Source: Nioella sp965215655
Lineage (GTDB): Bacteria > Pseudomonadota > Alphaproteobacteria > Rhodobacterales > Rhodobacteraceae
Assembly: GCF_965215655.1 (NCBI RefSeq)
Contig: NZ_OZ244111.1
Span: forward strand, 3,844,001 to 3,908,000
Reading direction: 5' to 3'
Length of the DNA stretch: 64,000 nucleotides
A program made the position numbers and the translations under genes. Shown here in pieces: positions 34,608-44,074 of the stretch (its first letter is position 1; every line of letters begins with the position of its first letter). Below the pieces are notes generated by a model that saw nothing but the letters and a program-made list of their open reading frames with translations, searched no databases and was not told the origin of the DNA.

Positions 34608-37480
34608 TCGGGCCAGCCTTCACGAAAGAGGAGTTCGATCCGGTCTGGTATCTCTCGACCTATTCTGACGTGCGCGCGGCAGGGCTGGATCCATGGGAGC
34701 ACTATGCAGCCCATGGCCACGCAGAGGGGCGCTTGGGCGGCCCGGTGCGTGCATTGGAACTCGATCATGACCTGTGGCGGGGATTCGAGGCACAGGCGTT
34801 ACCGGAACTGCGGCTGCTGCTGAAAAACGGGTCGGCTCGTGAACGGGCAATCGCAGGATGGGTCTTTGCGCGTCATGCGGCCAGCAAATCACGCTGGAAA
34901 TCCGCGCATTCTGCTATCAGATCCTTTTTCGATGGCGGCGATCTGGGCACCTCTATCGTTCCGCACAAGGGCCCCTGGGTTCTTGGGGTAAAGGCCGCAA
35001 CCATGTGCCGAGAGCTTTCGGTTGCAAAAGAGCTTTTGCGGAAAGCGAGGGACCGGTTCGGCGATCACGCCGATCTATCACTATCGGAGATCGAGATTGC
35101 GGTTGCCGAAGACGCCCCGGATCACATTGTGTCCAACCATCTCGCCGAGATCTACGCGGCAACCGGTCTGGCAGGCATTTCCTTGCGGCCGGGGACGCTG
35201 CCGCGGCTGGACAGGCTGACAGCCCCGAATCCGCCTGCACCGGTTGAACAGGGTCCACTTGTCAGTGTCATTGTCCCCGTCCATCAGTCTGAGGCGACCC
35301 TGGGCACATGTCTGCGAGGGTTGACCGACCAAAGCTGGCGCAATCTTGAGATCATCGTGGTGGATGATGCCAGCACCGACAACACTGCGGGTGTAGCGGA
35401 AGCGGCAGCGCAGTCAGATCCCCGCATCAGGGTCATTCGTCTGCAAGAGAACAGCGGCGCCTATATTGCCCGCAATACCGGTCTGGCAGACATCCGTGGT
35501 GCGTTCTTCACCGTTCATGATTCCGATGACTGGTCCCATCCGCAAAAGATCGAGGCACAGGTTGGGCCGCTTCTGGCCGACGGTGGCCCGGTCGCCTGTG
35601 CATCGCACTGGGTTCGGACCGGGTCTGACCTTTCAATGTCGCTTTGGCGGGTCGAGCAGGGCTGGGTCTATCGCAATGTCTCGTCCCTGATGGTTCGCGC
35701 GGAGATGCGCGAGAAGGTGGGGTATTGGGATCGCGTGCGCGTCAATGCCGATACGGAATACTATCATCGTCTGCTTGCCGCATTCGGTTCTGACTCAGTG
35801 ATCGAACAGCATCCCGGCGTGCCCCTGGCCTTCGGTCGAAACGCGCCGCAATCCTTGACGCTGTCGTCCGCCACGCATCTTTCAACCCAGTTCCGGGGTC
35901 CGCGCCGATGCTATTTGGATGCCGCGCTGCACTGGCACGATAGCAGGCTGTCTTCGGTTGACAGCAGCGCGGGCGCGGAGGCGCGGGCGGCCTCGCTTTA
36001 CCTTCCGAGACATCCGGCGGAACGGCCATTTCCAGCGCCCCCAGAGCTTCGACCTGCCGATGATGTGACCGCGGCCAGTGACTACGCCCTGATAGCTGGG
36101 TCTTCGCATTTCGATACGCTTTGGTATCTGACGCGAAACAAGGACGTGCTGGCTGCGGATGTCGACCCTGTGCGCCACTATCTGGAAACCGGCGGACAGG
36201 AAGACCGCGATCCCGGCCCCCTGTTTTCGGACTCAGCATGGCGCGCAAAGCGAAAACTGGACATGCAGGCCGTGCCGCTGCTGGATTACGAGCAGCACCC
36301 CGACAAGCCCCCGGCTGAACAGTTCCGGTTTGATGGGGCGCTGGCAGGCATCGACGCCGAAACCGCGCTTGTCTTCGCGCATTCCGCCGATCGGCAGATC
36401 TTCGGGGCTGAGCGAAGCCTGTTGCGAGCATTGGAACGTCTTGGCAGTGGTCTCGACGGTCCCCGGATCGCTCCTGTGACGGTGCTGCCATCGGCGGTAA
36501 ACAAGCAGTACCTGGAAGACGTGCGGAAAAGATCGGCAGCGGCTGTGATCCTGCCGCAACTCTGGCGGCATCGCTTTCGCCCCGTGTCGGACCACACAGT
36601 TTCCGCGATACGAGCCATGATCCGAGCCTATCGCCCGACCGCAATACATGTGAACACGATTGTCCTGAATGCACCTCTGGTGGCAGCACGGGCTGAAGGA
36701 TGCCCCTCGATCGTGCATGTACGCGAGTTGCCCGCCGAAGACCCGCAACTGTGCCGCATTCTTGGCAACAGCGCCCGCGGTCTGAGACGCCGCATCCTCA
36801 GCGAGGCCGATCGTTTCATCGCGAATTCCCCTGCTGTTGCAGACTGGCTGGATTGCCCCGATCGCGTCGACGTGCAACCCAATGAAATTGATCCTGCCCT
36901 GTTCGATCTGCCCTTTACCCCGGGGTCTGCTCTGCGCGTTGGCCTGATCAGCAGCAACATCGCCAAGAAGGGGGTAGCGGATTTCGTCTCGGTTGCACGC
37001 ATGGTTGCCAAAGCCGAGGCCTCAGAAAACGTCCCGCCTGACGCGCGTTGCAAGTTCCTGTTGATTGGGCCGGACTCTGCCGATCTGAAAGCATTGGGCC
37101 CGCTTCCCGACAACACGGTTCACACAGGCTATGTCGATGGGTCAGTGGCCGCGGTGGAACAGACAGACCTTGTGCTGGTGCTCTCGCATTTCGCGGAGTC
37201 TTTCGGGCGCACGACGTTGGAGGCAATGGCAGGCGGTCGCCCGGTGATCTGCTATCGTCGCGGAACGCCGCCGACATTGATCGAACATGGTCGAACCGGC
37301 TTTTCCACGCCTGCGGATGATCCAGCGGCAGTGGCCAATGCCGTGATGTCCATATCCGTTGCGCGGTTCGGTCTGCTGGAACTCAGCCGCGCCGCCAGAA
37401 AGCGGGCCTTGCTGCTCAGCCAAATGGCCGCGACGGAACGAACTGACGGACCTTCTGCAGATCGGAGCGCCGCCACCTAG
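34604..37480 (+). CDS. dual glycosyltransferase: FDxxWY repeat, GT2, FDxxWY repeat, GT4
   Basis: A 958-residue modular protein. Domain order: an FD/WY repeat (about 6-50), a helical linker, a GT2 domain (about 218-430; VSVIVPVHQSEATLGTCL, VVDDASTDNT, VHDSDDW), a second FD/WY repeat (about 499-545; HFDTLWYLTRNKDVL), then a GT4/GT-B domain (about 585-930). The GT4 domain shows VGLISSNIAKKGVADF and the donor-site motif FAESFGRTTLEAMAGGRP. Two catalytic centres in one chain suggest sequential addition of two sugars. The start at 34604 is fixed by the 4-bp overlap with the upstream GT2 gene. Convergent with the Mrp operon. Confidence 0.87.
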   Translation: MIGPAFTKEEFDPVWYLSTYSDVRAAGLDPWEHYAAHGHAEGRLGGPVRALELDHDLWRGFEAQALPELRLLLKNGSARERAIAGWVFARHAASKSRWKSAHSAIRSFFDGGDLGTSIVPHKGPWVLGVKAATMCRELSVAKELLRKARDRFGDHADLSLSEIEIAVAEDAPDHIVSNHLAEIYAATGLAGISLRPGTLPRLDRLTAPNPPAPVEQGPLVSVIVPVHQSEATLGTCLRGLTDQSWRNLEIIVVDDASTDNTAGVAEAAAQSDPRIRVIRLQENSGAYIARNTGLADIRGAFFTVHDSDDWSHPQKIEAQVGPLLADGGPVACASHWVRTGSDLSMSLWRVEQGWVYRNVSSLMVRAEMREKVGYWDRVRVNADTEYYHRLLAAFGSDSVIEQHPGVPLAFGRNAPQSLTLSSATHLSTQFRGPRRCYLDAALHWHDSRLSSVDSSAGAEARAASLYLPRHPAERPFPAPPELRPADDVTAASDYALIAGSSHFDTLWYLTRNKDVLAADVDPVRHYLETGGQEDRDPGPLFSDSAWRAKRKLDMQAVPLLDYEQHPDKPPAEQFRFDGALAGIDAETALVFAHSADRQIFGAERSLLRALERLGSGLDGPRIAPVTVLPSAVNKQYLEDVRKRSAAAVILPQLWRHRFRPVSDHTVSAIRAMIRAYRPTAIHVNTIVLNAPLVAARAEGCPSIVHVRELPAEDPQLCRILGNSARGLRRRILSEADRFIANSPAVADWLDCPDRVDVQPNEIDPALFDLPFTPGSALRVGLISSNIAKKGVADFVSVARMVAKAEASENVPPDARCKFLLIGPDSADLKALGPLPDNTVHTGYVDGSVAAVEQTDLVLVLSHFAESFGRTTLEAMAGGRPVICYRRGTPPTLIEHGRTGFSTPADDPAAVANAVMSISVARFGLLELSRAARKRALLLSQMAATERTDGPSADRSAAT

Positions 37481-37538
37481 AGAGTGCGCTTTACATCGCT
37501 TTGGGCGGGATCTCGGGCTTAATGGCTTGTAGTCAACG

Positions 37539-37913
37539 TCAACGGTCCGAACCGGGGCTAGGTGGGTCGTCATAGATCGACCAACCGTATTCCCCTGTAG
37601 TCTCCGGAACATCCTTATCGCCAAGGTTGCGTGCCATATATGCCTTGGCGATGAAGTTCGCCGTGATCGGCGCCGTTAGGAACAGGAACAGGGTGATGAG
37701 AAGCTCGTGAAACGAGACCTGTCCGTATTTGGCGTAGAAGTAGATCATCGAGGCGATCAGCACGCCGCCTACACCCAGGCTGGTGGCCTTGGTCGGGGCA
37801 TGGAGGCGTTGCAGCGTGTTCTTGAGTTTGACCAACCCAAAAGACCCCACAAGACCGAAGATACCACTCACGACAAGGGCGAAGGAGACGAGGATTTCTG
37901 CGACGATGCTCAT
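37539..37913 (-). CDS. mnhG: Mrp-type cation/proton antiporter subunit G
   Basis: A 124-residue subunit with three hydrophobic helices and the MnhG signature GSFGLVKLKNTLQRLHAPTK near residues 23-42. It is a small membrane component of the Mrp/Mnh/Pha hetero-oligomeric Na+(K+)/H+ antiporter and the last gene of the minus-strand operon. The C-terminal hydrophilic tail (ETTGEYGWSIYDDPP) is not conserved. Confidence 0.9.
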   Translation of the reverse strand: MSIVAEILVSFALVVSGIFGLVGSFGLVKLKNTLQRLHAPTKATSLGVGGVLIASMIYFYAKYGQVSFHELLITLFLFLTAPITANFIAKAYMARNLGDKDVPETTGEYGWSIYDDPPSPGSDR

Positions 37914-37923
37914 GTCTGTCGTC

Positions 37924-38193
37924 CTATTCGATGATGTCGCCGCGCAGCAGGAAGCGGCAATAGGCGACCGTTGAAACGAAGCCGACCATCGCGATCAGCA
38001 TCGCGGCCTCGAAATAGATCGCAGTGCTGTGCCAGACGCCATAAAGCACCACGAGGGCGATTAGGTTGATCACCATGGTGTCAAGAGCCAGGATCCGGTC
38101 GGCCGCGTCCGGGCCGACTGCAATACGCCAGAGATTGAGCAACAAGGCCAAGGCGTAGCAACCGAGCGCGAAGGTAAGGGCATATTCGATCAT
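37924..38193 (-). CDS. mnhF: Mrp-type cation/proton antiporter subunit F
   Basis: An 89-residue subunit with three transmembrane helices and the conserved RIAVGPDAADRILALDTM loop. It is required for assembly of the Mrp complex. It overlaps the mnhE stop by 4 bp and is 10 bp upstream of mnhG. Confidence 0.92.
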   Translation of the reverse strand: MIEYALTFALGCYALALLLNLWRIAVGPDAADRILALDTMVINLIALVVLYGVWHSTAIYFEAAMLIAMVGFVSTVAYCRFLLRGDIIE

Positions 38194-38681
38194 GGGAATA
38201 TCTCCATCAAGCGGCGTTCGTATCTGGTCTTGATCTCGTCACGGACAGCATCGGGGTCATCGGTATGCAGGCAATGCACAAGGATCGCACTGCCATCTGC
38301 GGCAAGCGTCGCGGATACCGTACCCGGAGTCATGGTGATCGTGCCTGCCAGCACGGTGATTGCCTCGGCCGAGGTGAGGTCGAGCGGAACGGGAATCCAC
38401 TGCGAGCGAATCTTCGATTCGGGCTTGAACAGGATGATCAAGGCCACCTGCACATTGGCCACGACGATATCCCAGAGCACGACAAGGATGTATTCCGCGA
38501 TCTTGAATGGCCGGGCGATCCTGGGGCGGTCGGGCCAGTAGGCAGCGGTGAACATCGGGATGAAAAGTCCGAAGACCGATCCGAGGATAAGGTTGCCCAG
38601 GGTGAAGGTGTTCACCAGTCCAAGCCAGACGAAGATGAGCGTCAGGCTGAGAAGCGGATGCGGGATGAGACGGGTCAGCAT
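38190..38681 (-). CDS. mnhE: Mrp-type cation/proton antiporter subunit E
   Basis: A 163-residue MnhE subunit. The N-terminal hydrophobic pair of helices is followed by the family motif region ending in LTSAEAITVLAGTITMTPGT near residue 115. It is an inner-membrane component of the antiporter. It is 3 bp downstream of mnhD and overlaps mnhF. Confidence 0.92.
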   Translation of the reverse strand: MLTRLIPHPLLSLTLIFVWLGLVNTFTLGNLILGSVFGLFIPMFTAAYWPDRPRIARPFKIAEYILVVLWDIVVANVQVALIILFKPESKIRSQWIPVPLDLTSAEAITVLAGTITMTPGTVSATLAADGSAILVHCLHTDDPDAVRDEIKTRYERRLMEIFP

Positions 38682-38684
38682 GGC

Positions 38685-40235
38685 TCAGCGCTCCTCCACA
38701 GGGCTCAGGACAGCTTCGACATACCCCGCGCGGTCAAAGAGTTGGGCTGACGTATTGTCGAGATAGGCCGAGACGGGACCAGCGAAGATGGCAAGCCCCC
38801 CCAATACGGCCAATGCAAGCATGACGGGGGCAACCTGCCCCACCGTGGCAAGGGGTGGCTGGATCGACGCGGCGCTGTCTTCGGTTTCACCGTCTTCGGC
38901 GTCGGGGACGGTGATTGCCGTGGATTTCCAGAACAGAACGCTGCCCGCGCGCGCAAAACCGACGATGGTCAAGAGCGACCCGATCAGGATCGCGGACCAG
39001 GCCCATCCAATCAGGCCGGGCTCTCTGATCGCGTCAAGAACGAGCAGTTTTCCCAGAAACCCGCTCAGCGGTGGCATACCGGCCATGGCGATGGCCGCGG
39101 CGAAGAACAGGGCCGCGAACAGGCCGTTCTGCCCTGTCGGCAGCTCTGGTCGCAGCGCGTCCCCTGACCGGCGCGTGACGACAAGGTCAGCGATCAGGAA
39201 CAGGCAGGCCGCCGCGAAGGTCGAATGAACCATGTAATACAGCGCCGCTGTTGTGGCGGTGGTCGAGAACACGGCAACCGCAACCAGCAAGGTGCCCATG
39301 GACCCCACGACAGAGAAGGCGATCAGCGGCATCAGACGCCGCGCCCCAAGAACGCCGAACGCCCCGAGGGCGATGGTCACGATGGCTGCCGGGAAAAGCC
39401 ACGTACCCGCCAGATCCTCGGTTCCGGGGCTGCCGGGGCCAAACACCGTGGTATGGACACGAAGGATTGCGTAGGCGCCGACCTTGGTCATGATGGCGAA
39501 GAGCGCAGCAACCGGCGCGGGCGCGTTGGAATAGGATGCGGGCAGCCAGAACTGCACCGGGAACAGCGCCGCCTTCACCGCAAAGACGATCATCAGCAGG
39601 ATCGCGGCAACGCGCACCAATGCGGCCTCTTCGGCCGGGATCTCGGGAACGCGGAGGGCGAGATCGGCGATGTTCAGCGTCCCGGTAGAGGCGTAGAGCG
39701 TCCCAAGGGCAAACAGGAACAGCGTCGAGCCAGCCAGGTTCATGACCACGTATTGCAGCCCTGCACGCATCCGGTCCTTGCCGCCGGAATGGATCATCAG
39801 CCCGTAGGACGCGATCAGCAGAACCTCGAAGAACACGAACAGGTTGAAGATGTCTCCGGTCAGGAAAGCGCCGCAAATACCCATGAGCTGGAACTGGAAC
39901 AGCGCATGGAAATGCCGGCCGCGCGCGTCCCAGCCCGTGGAAATGGCGTGGATCAGCACGATCAGCGCAAGCGCCGAGGTCAGAAGGACCATCAGGGCGG
40001 ACAGCCGGTCGAGGACCAGAACAATGCCGAACGGCGCAGGCCAGTTGCCAAGCCGGTAGACATGGGTCGCGCCATCGGCGGCCATGTAGGCAAGGCCCAG
40101 GGCAATGGCCAGCAGCAGCACCGTGCCCGCAACCGAAGCGATGCGTGCCAGCGTGATATCGTGGCGCATCACGAAGCCGATGACCGGGGCAAGCAGGGCC
40201 GGCAGGACGACCGGCAGAATGATCCAGTGCATCAC
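38685..40235 (-). CDS. mnhD: Mrp-type cation/proton antiporter subunit D
   Basis: A 516-residue proton-translocating subunit homologous to NuoL/M/N. It has about 14 transmembrane helices and the proton_antipo_M core (VKAALFPVQFWLPASYSNAP, with the conserved Lys, then VAALFAIMTKVGAYAILR). Together with MnhA it is thought to form the ion path. Its start overlaps the mnhC stop by 4 bp. Confidence 0.93.
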   Translation of the reverse strand: MMHWIILPVVLPALLAPVIGFVMRHDITLARIASVAGTVLLLAIALGLAYMAADGATHVYRLGNWPAPFGIVLVLDRLSALMVLLTSALALIVLIHAISTGWDARGRHFHALFQFQLMGICGAFLTGDIFNLFVFFEVLLIASYGLMIHSGGKDRMRAGLQYVVMNLAGSTLFLFALGTLYASTGTLNIADLALRVPEIPAEEAALVRVAAILLMIVFAVKAALFPVQFWLPASYSNAPAPVAALFAIMTKVGAYAILRVHTTVFGPGSPGTEDLAGTWLFPAAIVTIALGAFGVLGARRLMPLIAFSVVGSMGTLLVAVAVFSTTATTAALYYMVHSTFAAACLFLIADLVVTRRSGDALRPELPTGQNGLFAALFFAAAIAMAGMPPLSGFLGKLLVLDAIREPGLIGWAWSAILIGSLLTIVGFARAGSVLFWKSTAITVPDAEDGETEDSAASIQPPLATVGQVAPVMLALAVLGGLAIFAGPVSAYLDNTSAQLFDRAGYVEAVLSPVEER

Positions 40236-40597
40236 GCGGACCCCTCGTTTGCGGCGTCTGCGCCGTTCTCTTCAGGCTCCATGTCGATCTGGTCGCTATC
40301 CGCTTCCAGAAACGCGCCAAGCCCGATCATCACCAGCACCGCCGTCATCCCGAAGGAGATAACGATTGCGGTCAGCACCAACGCCTGGGGCAGCGGATCG
40401 GTGTAGCTGGCGTCGCCATAGGGCGACAGGACGGGCGGCAGGTTGGTGGCGAGCCGCCCGCTGGCGAACAGGAAGACGTTCACCGCATAGGACAGAAGGG
40501 CGAGCCCGAGGATGACAGGGAAGGTGCGGAGGCGCAGCAGAAGATATACGCCTCCCGCCGTCAGAACGCCGATACTGCTTGCAACGATGATCTCCAT
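40232..40597 (-). CDS. mnhC: Mrp-type cation/proton antiporter subunit C
   Basis: A 121-residue NuoK-like subunit with three helices and the conserved LGLALLSYAVNVFLFA and DPLPQALVLTAIVISFG motifs. Start at 40597 (MEIIVASSIG) is chosen since the longer in-frame form lies inside the upstream mnhA/B gene. One base separates it from the mnhAB stop. Confidence 0.92.
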   Translation of the reverse strand: MEIIVASSIGVLTAGGVYLLLRLRTFPVILGLALLSYAVNVFLFASGRLATNLPPVLSPYGDASYTDPLPQALVLTAIVISFGMTAVLVMIGLGAFLEADSDQIDMEPEENGADAANEGSA

Positions 40598-40598
40598 C

Positions 40599-43457
40599 TC
40601 AGCGCTCCTCCTCGTCCGGGACCCGATCCGCCGGGTCGTAGTCCATCGGATCGACATTCACTGTCTCACCGGCGAAGCGGGCGATCCTGCTCAGGCTGTA
40701 GAGCATCAGCATGACCCCGCCCAGAACCGTCAGGAACACCCCGAGATCGAACAGCATGGCTGTGGCGACCTCGAATTCCTCGATCGGCGGCAGATGAATA
40801 TAGGTGAAGTCGCTGGTCAGGAACGGTCGCCCAAAGAGCCAGGAACCGACACCGGTCAAGCCAGCGATCACGACGCCAAGCCCGATCATCGTATGGTATT
40901 CCATCCGCTGACGTTCCTGCGTCCAGGCAAAGCCGGAAGCCATGTATTGCATCAGAAGCGCGATCGCGATCACCAGGCCGGCGACGAAGCCGCCTCCGGG
41001 CTGATTATGGCCGCGCAGGAAGATGTAGGCGCCCACAACGATGGCAATGGGCATCATGACGCGGGTGGCGACAACCATCATCATCGGGTGGCGGTCACGA
41101 GACCGGTCATGCGAATAGTCGGTGTTCTTCAGCCGCCGCGCCGCCGGTCCGTCCAGCAGCGCGTGCATGACCGCATAGATCACCAGCCCCGCGATTCCCA
41201 ATACGATGATTTCGCCGAACGTATCGTAGCCACGGAAATCAACGAGGATGACGTTGACCACATTGGTGCCGCCGCCGCCCTCGTAGCTGTTGGCGAGGTG
41301 ATAGTCGGAAATCGTCTCGATATCGCGCATCAGGAATGCATAGGCCAGCGCGGCCACGCCGCCCCCGGCCCCAAGCGCGATCACACCGTCGCGCAGCTTG
41401 AGTCCGGCAGAGCTTTCCTTCGGGGTGATCTTCGGCATGAAATGCAGCGCCAGAAGCAGCAGCATGATGGTGACCGTCTCGACCGAGATCTGCGTCAGCG
41501 CCAGATCGGGCGCCGAGAGATAGGCGAACCCGGCAGAGATCGACAGGCCGATGATCCCGATCAGAACAAGCGCCCGGAAGCGGTGGTGATGCATCGTCAC
41601 GACAGACAGCGTTGCGACGATCAGCATGACCCAGCCCACGAAGATCACCGGCGACACGGGCAGAAGCTCTCGCGTCGGGGCCGAGAGGCCGCTGGAGGAA
41701 TAGGCGACCCAACCCAGGGCCACGGAACTTGCCGTGAATATCGCAAGGTAGCGGCTGATTGCGCCATTGTGGCCGATCTCGGTGATCGCGCGAGATGCCG
41801 CGACAAGACCTGCGATCAACCGGTCGAAAATGGCCTTTGCCTCGGGCCTTGGCGCGGCGATCCATAGCCTGTCGAGCGGCTTGTGCAGGAGCAGAAGGAT
41901 GATGCCGCTCGCAACGGCAATGACAGACATCCACAGCGCGGGCGTGAACCCATGCCAGATCTTCAGATGCGGATGCAGGTCCGCGCCGGTGACTGCATTG
42001 GCTGCGGCCGTCACGATCCCTTCGGCAAGGAAGGGCGCAACCCCGATGATAACGACCATCGCCACCAACAGTGCCGGTGCGGCCCACATACCGAAGGGCG
42101 GATCATGGGGCTTGTGCGGATAGTCATCGCGCACCGGACCGAGGAAGACATGAGAGATGAAGCGCAGCGAATAGGCAACCGACAGGAGCGCCCCGATCGT
42201 GGCCATGACCGGCACCGCATAGGCGCTGCCGAACCAGTCGGTATGCGAGGCCTCTTCCAACATCAATTCCTTCGACAGGAACCCGTTGAACAGTGGAATA
42301 CCCGCCATCGACAGGGCCGCAGCCGTTCCGATGAGGAAGGTAATCGGCATCAGGTGCCTCAGCCCGCCAAGCCGCTTGATATCGCGGGTATGGGCCTCGT
42401 GATCCACGATCCCCGCGGTCATGAAGAGCGCGGCCTTGAAGGTCAGGTGGTTGATGATGTGGAACACGGCAGCCACCGCGGCGGCCTGCGTGCCGAAGCC
42501 AAGCAGCATCGTCAGCAGTCCGAGATGGCTGACCGTCGAGAAGGCCAGAAGCGCCTTGAGGTCATCCTTGAACAACGCGATGAGCGCGCCCAGAACCATT
42601 GTGACGAGGCCGGTCGTGGAGACGATGTAGAACCATGCATCTGTCCCCGCGAGCGCTGGCCACATCCGGGCCAGCAGGAACACGCCAGCCTTCACCATCG
42701 TGGCAGAGTGCAGGTAGGCCGAGACGGGCGTGGGTGCCGCCATGGCGTGGGGCAACCAGAAATGGAACGGGAACTGCGCGGATTTGGTGAACGCCCCCAG
42801 AAGGATCAGGATAAGTGCAGGCAGATACCATTCGGACGCGCGGATCTGATCGCCAGCAGCCAGAATATCCGTCAGGTTGTAGCTGCCCACGATATTGCCG
42901 AGGATCAGCATCCCGCCGATCATCGCAAGCCCGCCCGCGCCAGTGACCGCCAGCGCCATGCGCGCGCCCTGACGCCCCTCTGGCAGGTGCTTCCAGAACC
43001 CGATCAGCAGGAAGGACGACAGCGAGGTCAGTTCCCAGAAAATCAACAGAAGCAGAATGTTGTCCGACAGCACGATCCCCAGCATCGCACCCTGAAACAG
43101 CAGCAAATATGTATAGAACTGCCCCATCGGATCTTCGCCCGACAGGTAGAACCGTGCATAGAGCGTGATCAGCAGGCCAACCCCGAGGATCATCCCCGCG
43201 AAGAGAAGCCCAAGACCGTCCAGAAAGAACGAGGCGGATAGCCCGAGCTGCGGCAGCCACTCGATCTGGGCCTGAACCACGTCACCCTGCATCACTGAGG
43301 GCGCCAGAACGACCAGCATCGTCAGCGCCAGAAATGTCGGAACTGCCGTCGAGATCGCGCAGACATTGCGCCCAGCCCGGATCATCAAACCCGGCAACAG
43401 CGCCCCGGCGAAGGGCATCACTGCGATGAGAAGAAGGAGAGTCCCCCCAAGACCCAT
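40599..43457 (-). CDS. mnhA: Mrp-type cation/proton antiporter fused subunits A and B
   Basis: A 952-residue fusion. Residues about 1-780 are MnhA: a NuoL-like proton channel with FWELTSLSSFLLIGFW (near 139), AFTKSAQFPFHFWLPHAMAA (near 220) and VKAGVFLLARMWP, then extra C-terminal helices with GFAYLSAPDLALTQISVE. The last about 160 residues are MnhB (VMMPIAIVVGAYIFLRGHNQ, GGGFVAGLV). The A-B fusion is typical of alphaproteobacterial group 2 (Pha-type) antiporters. It exports Na+ or K+ in exchange for protons and aids pH and salt tolerance. First gene of a six-gene operon, with AAGGAC before the ATG. Confidence 0.93.
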   Translation of the reverse strand: MGLGGTLLLLIAVMPFAGALLPGLMIRAGRNVCAISTAVPTFLALTMLVVLAPSVMQGDVVQAQIEWLPQLGLSASFFLDGLGLLFAGMILGVGLLITLYARFYLSGEDPMGQFYTYLLLFQGAMLGIVLSDNILLLLIFWELTSLSSFLLIGFWKHLPEGRQGARMALAVTGAGGLAMIGGMLILGNIVGSYNLTDILAAGDQIRASEWYLPALILILLGAFTKSAQFPFHFWLPHAMAAPTPVSAYLHSATMVKAGVFLLARMWPALAGTDAWFYIVSTTGLVTMVLGALIALFKDDLKALLAFSTVSHLGLLTMLLGFGTQAAAVAAVFHIINHLTFKAALFMTAGIVDHEAHTRDIKRLGGLRHLMPITFLIGTAAALSMAGIPLFNGFLSKELMLEEASHTDWFGSAYAVPVMATIGALLSVAYSLRFISHVFLGPVRDDYPHKPHDPPFGMWAAPALLVAMVVIIGVAPFLAEGIVTAAANAVTGADLHPHLKIWHGFTPALWMSVIAVASGIILLLLHKPLDRLWIAAPRPEAKAIFDRLIAGLVAASRAITEIGHNGAISRYLAIFTASSVALGWVAYSSSGLSAPTRELLPVSPVIFVGWVMLIVATLSVVTMHHHRFRALVLIGIIGLSISAGFAYLSAPDLALTQISVETVTIMLLLLALHFMPKITPKESSAGLKLRDGVIALGAGGGVAALAYAFLMRDIETISDYHLANSYEGGGGTNVVNVILVDFRGYDTFGEIIVLGIAGLVIYAVMHALLDGPAARRLKNTDYSHDRSRDRHPMMMVVATRVMMPIAIVVGAYIFLRGHNQPGGGFVAGLVIAIALLMQYMASGFAWTQERQRMEYHTMIGLGVVIAGLTGVGSWLFGRPFLTSDFTYIHLPPIEEFEVATAMLFDLGVFLTVLGGVMLMLYSLSRIARFAGETVNVDPMDYDPADRVPDEEER

Positions 43458-44074
43458 GGTATGTCCTTGTCCCTTATATTTATCTGGCCAACTCGTACCG
43501 GGCGCGGCAACTCATTGCAACGGAGAGTTATTGTCGCGCCACTGACGGTCGGCCTTATCCAATTGGTGCCGCTAAGATATGTCCGCGATATAGGCTTTCA
43601 AGGGGATTCACTTCGGAGAAGGTCATGGGTGCCTGAGGACGGGAGATCCTCCGTCTGGGAGGGTCTGAGCTAACCCTAAAAATCGGGACACTGACGTAAG
43701 CTTCGATTTGCTGTCTGCTGGTCTTAACCACGAACGAGCTTAGCGACGTCGAAACCGAAGCAACATCATCCAGCGTTCAAGACCAGGTCAAGTTGCACAT
43801 GAGGCGCTGATGGGGTAGTCGGACACGGTGAGCTCAATGTGTCGAATTCCATGAAAAAACCTTTGTGAACATGATGATATATTCCATTCAAAATGGACAC
43901 TCTGCGGGGTTCGGTTTGGTCAAATCTACAAGTAAACTGGGTTGCCCAAAAGCGGAACGGCCCTTGCGCCAGGATGCAGGCGAAAACTCATTCCCGACGC
44001 TCTCGCTGCTTCGGCGCTGTTGCTCACGCAAGGTCGTGCTCGATTCTCAAGACTACTCAAGAAAGGCTCTTTGA
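43458..44074. promoter_or_regulatory. 617-bp divergent intergenic region between the Mrp operon and the ugd gene
   Basis: No convincing gene is seen; short open frames here lack ribosome-binding sites and family features. It must carry promoters for mnhAB (minus) and ugd (plus). An imperfect stem is visible at about 43638-43655 (GACGG...CCGTC). From about 43840 the sequence turns AT-rich (around 43850-43900), which is the most likely plus-strand promoter zone and the left edge of the polysaccharide island. Confidence 0.35.

Noticed and set aside
41883..43241. Plus-strand open frame of 452 codons
   Set aside because: Antisense to the Mrp A/B gene; composition is typical of a reverse-frame shadow (rich in Arg, His, Gln).
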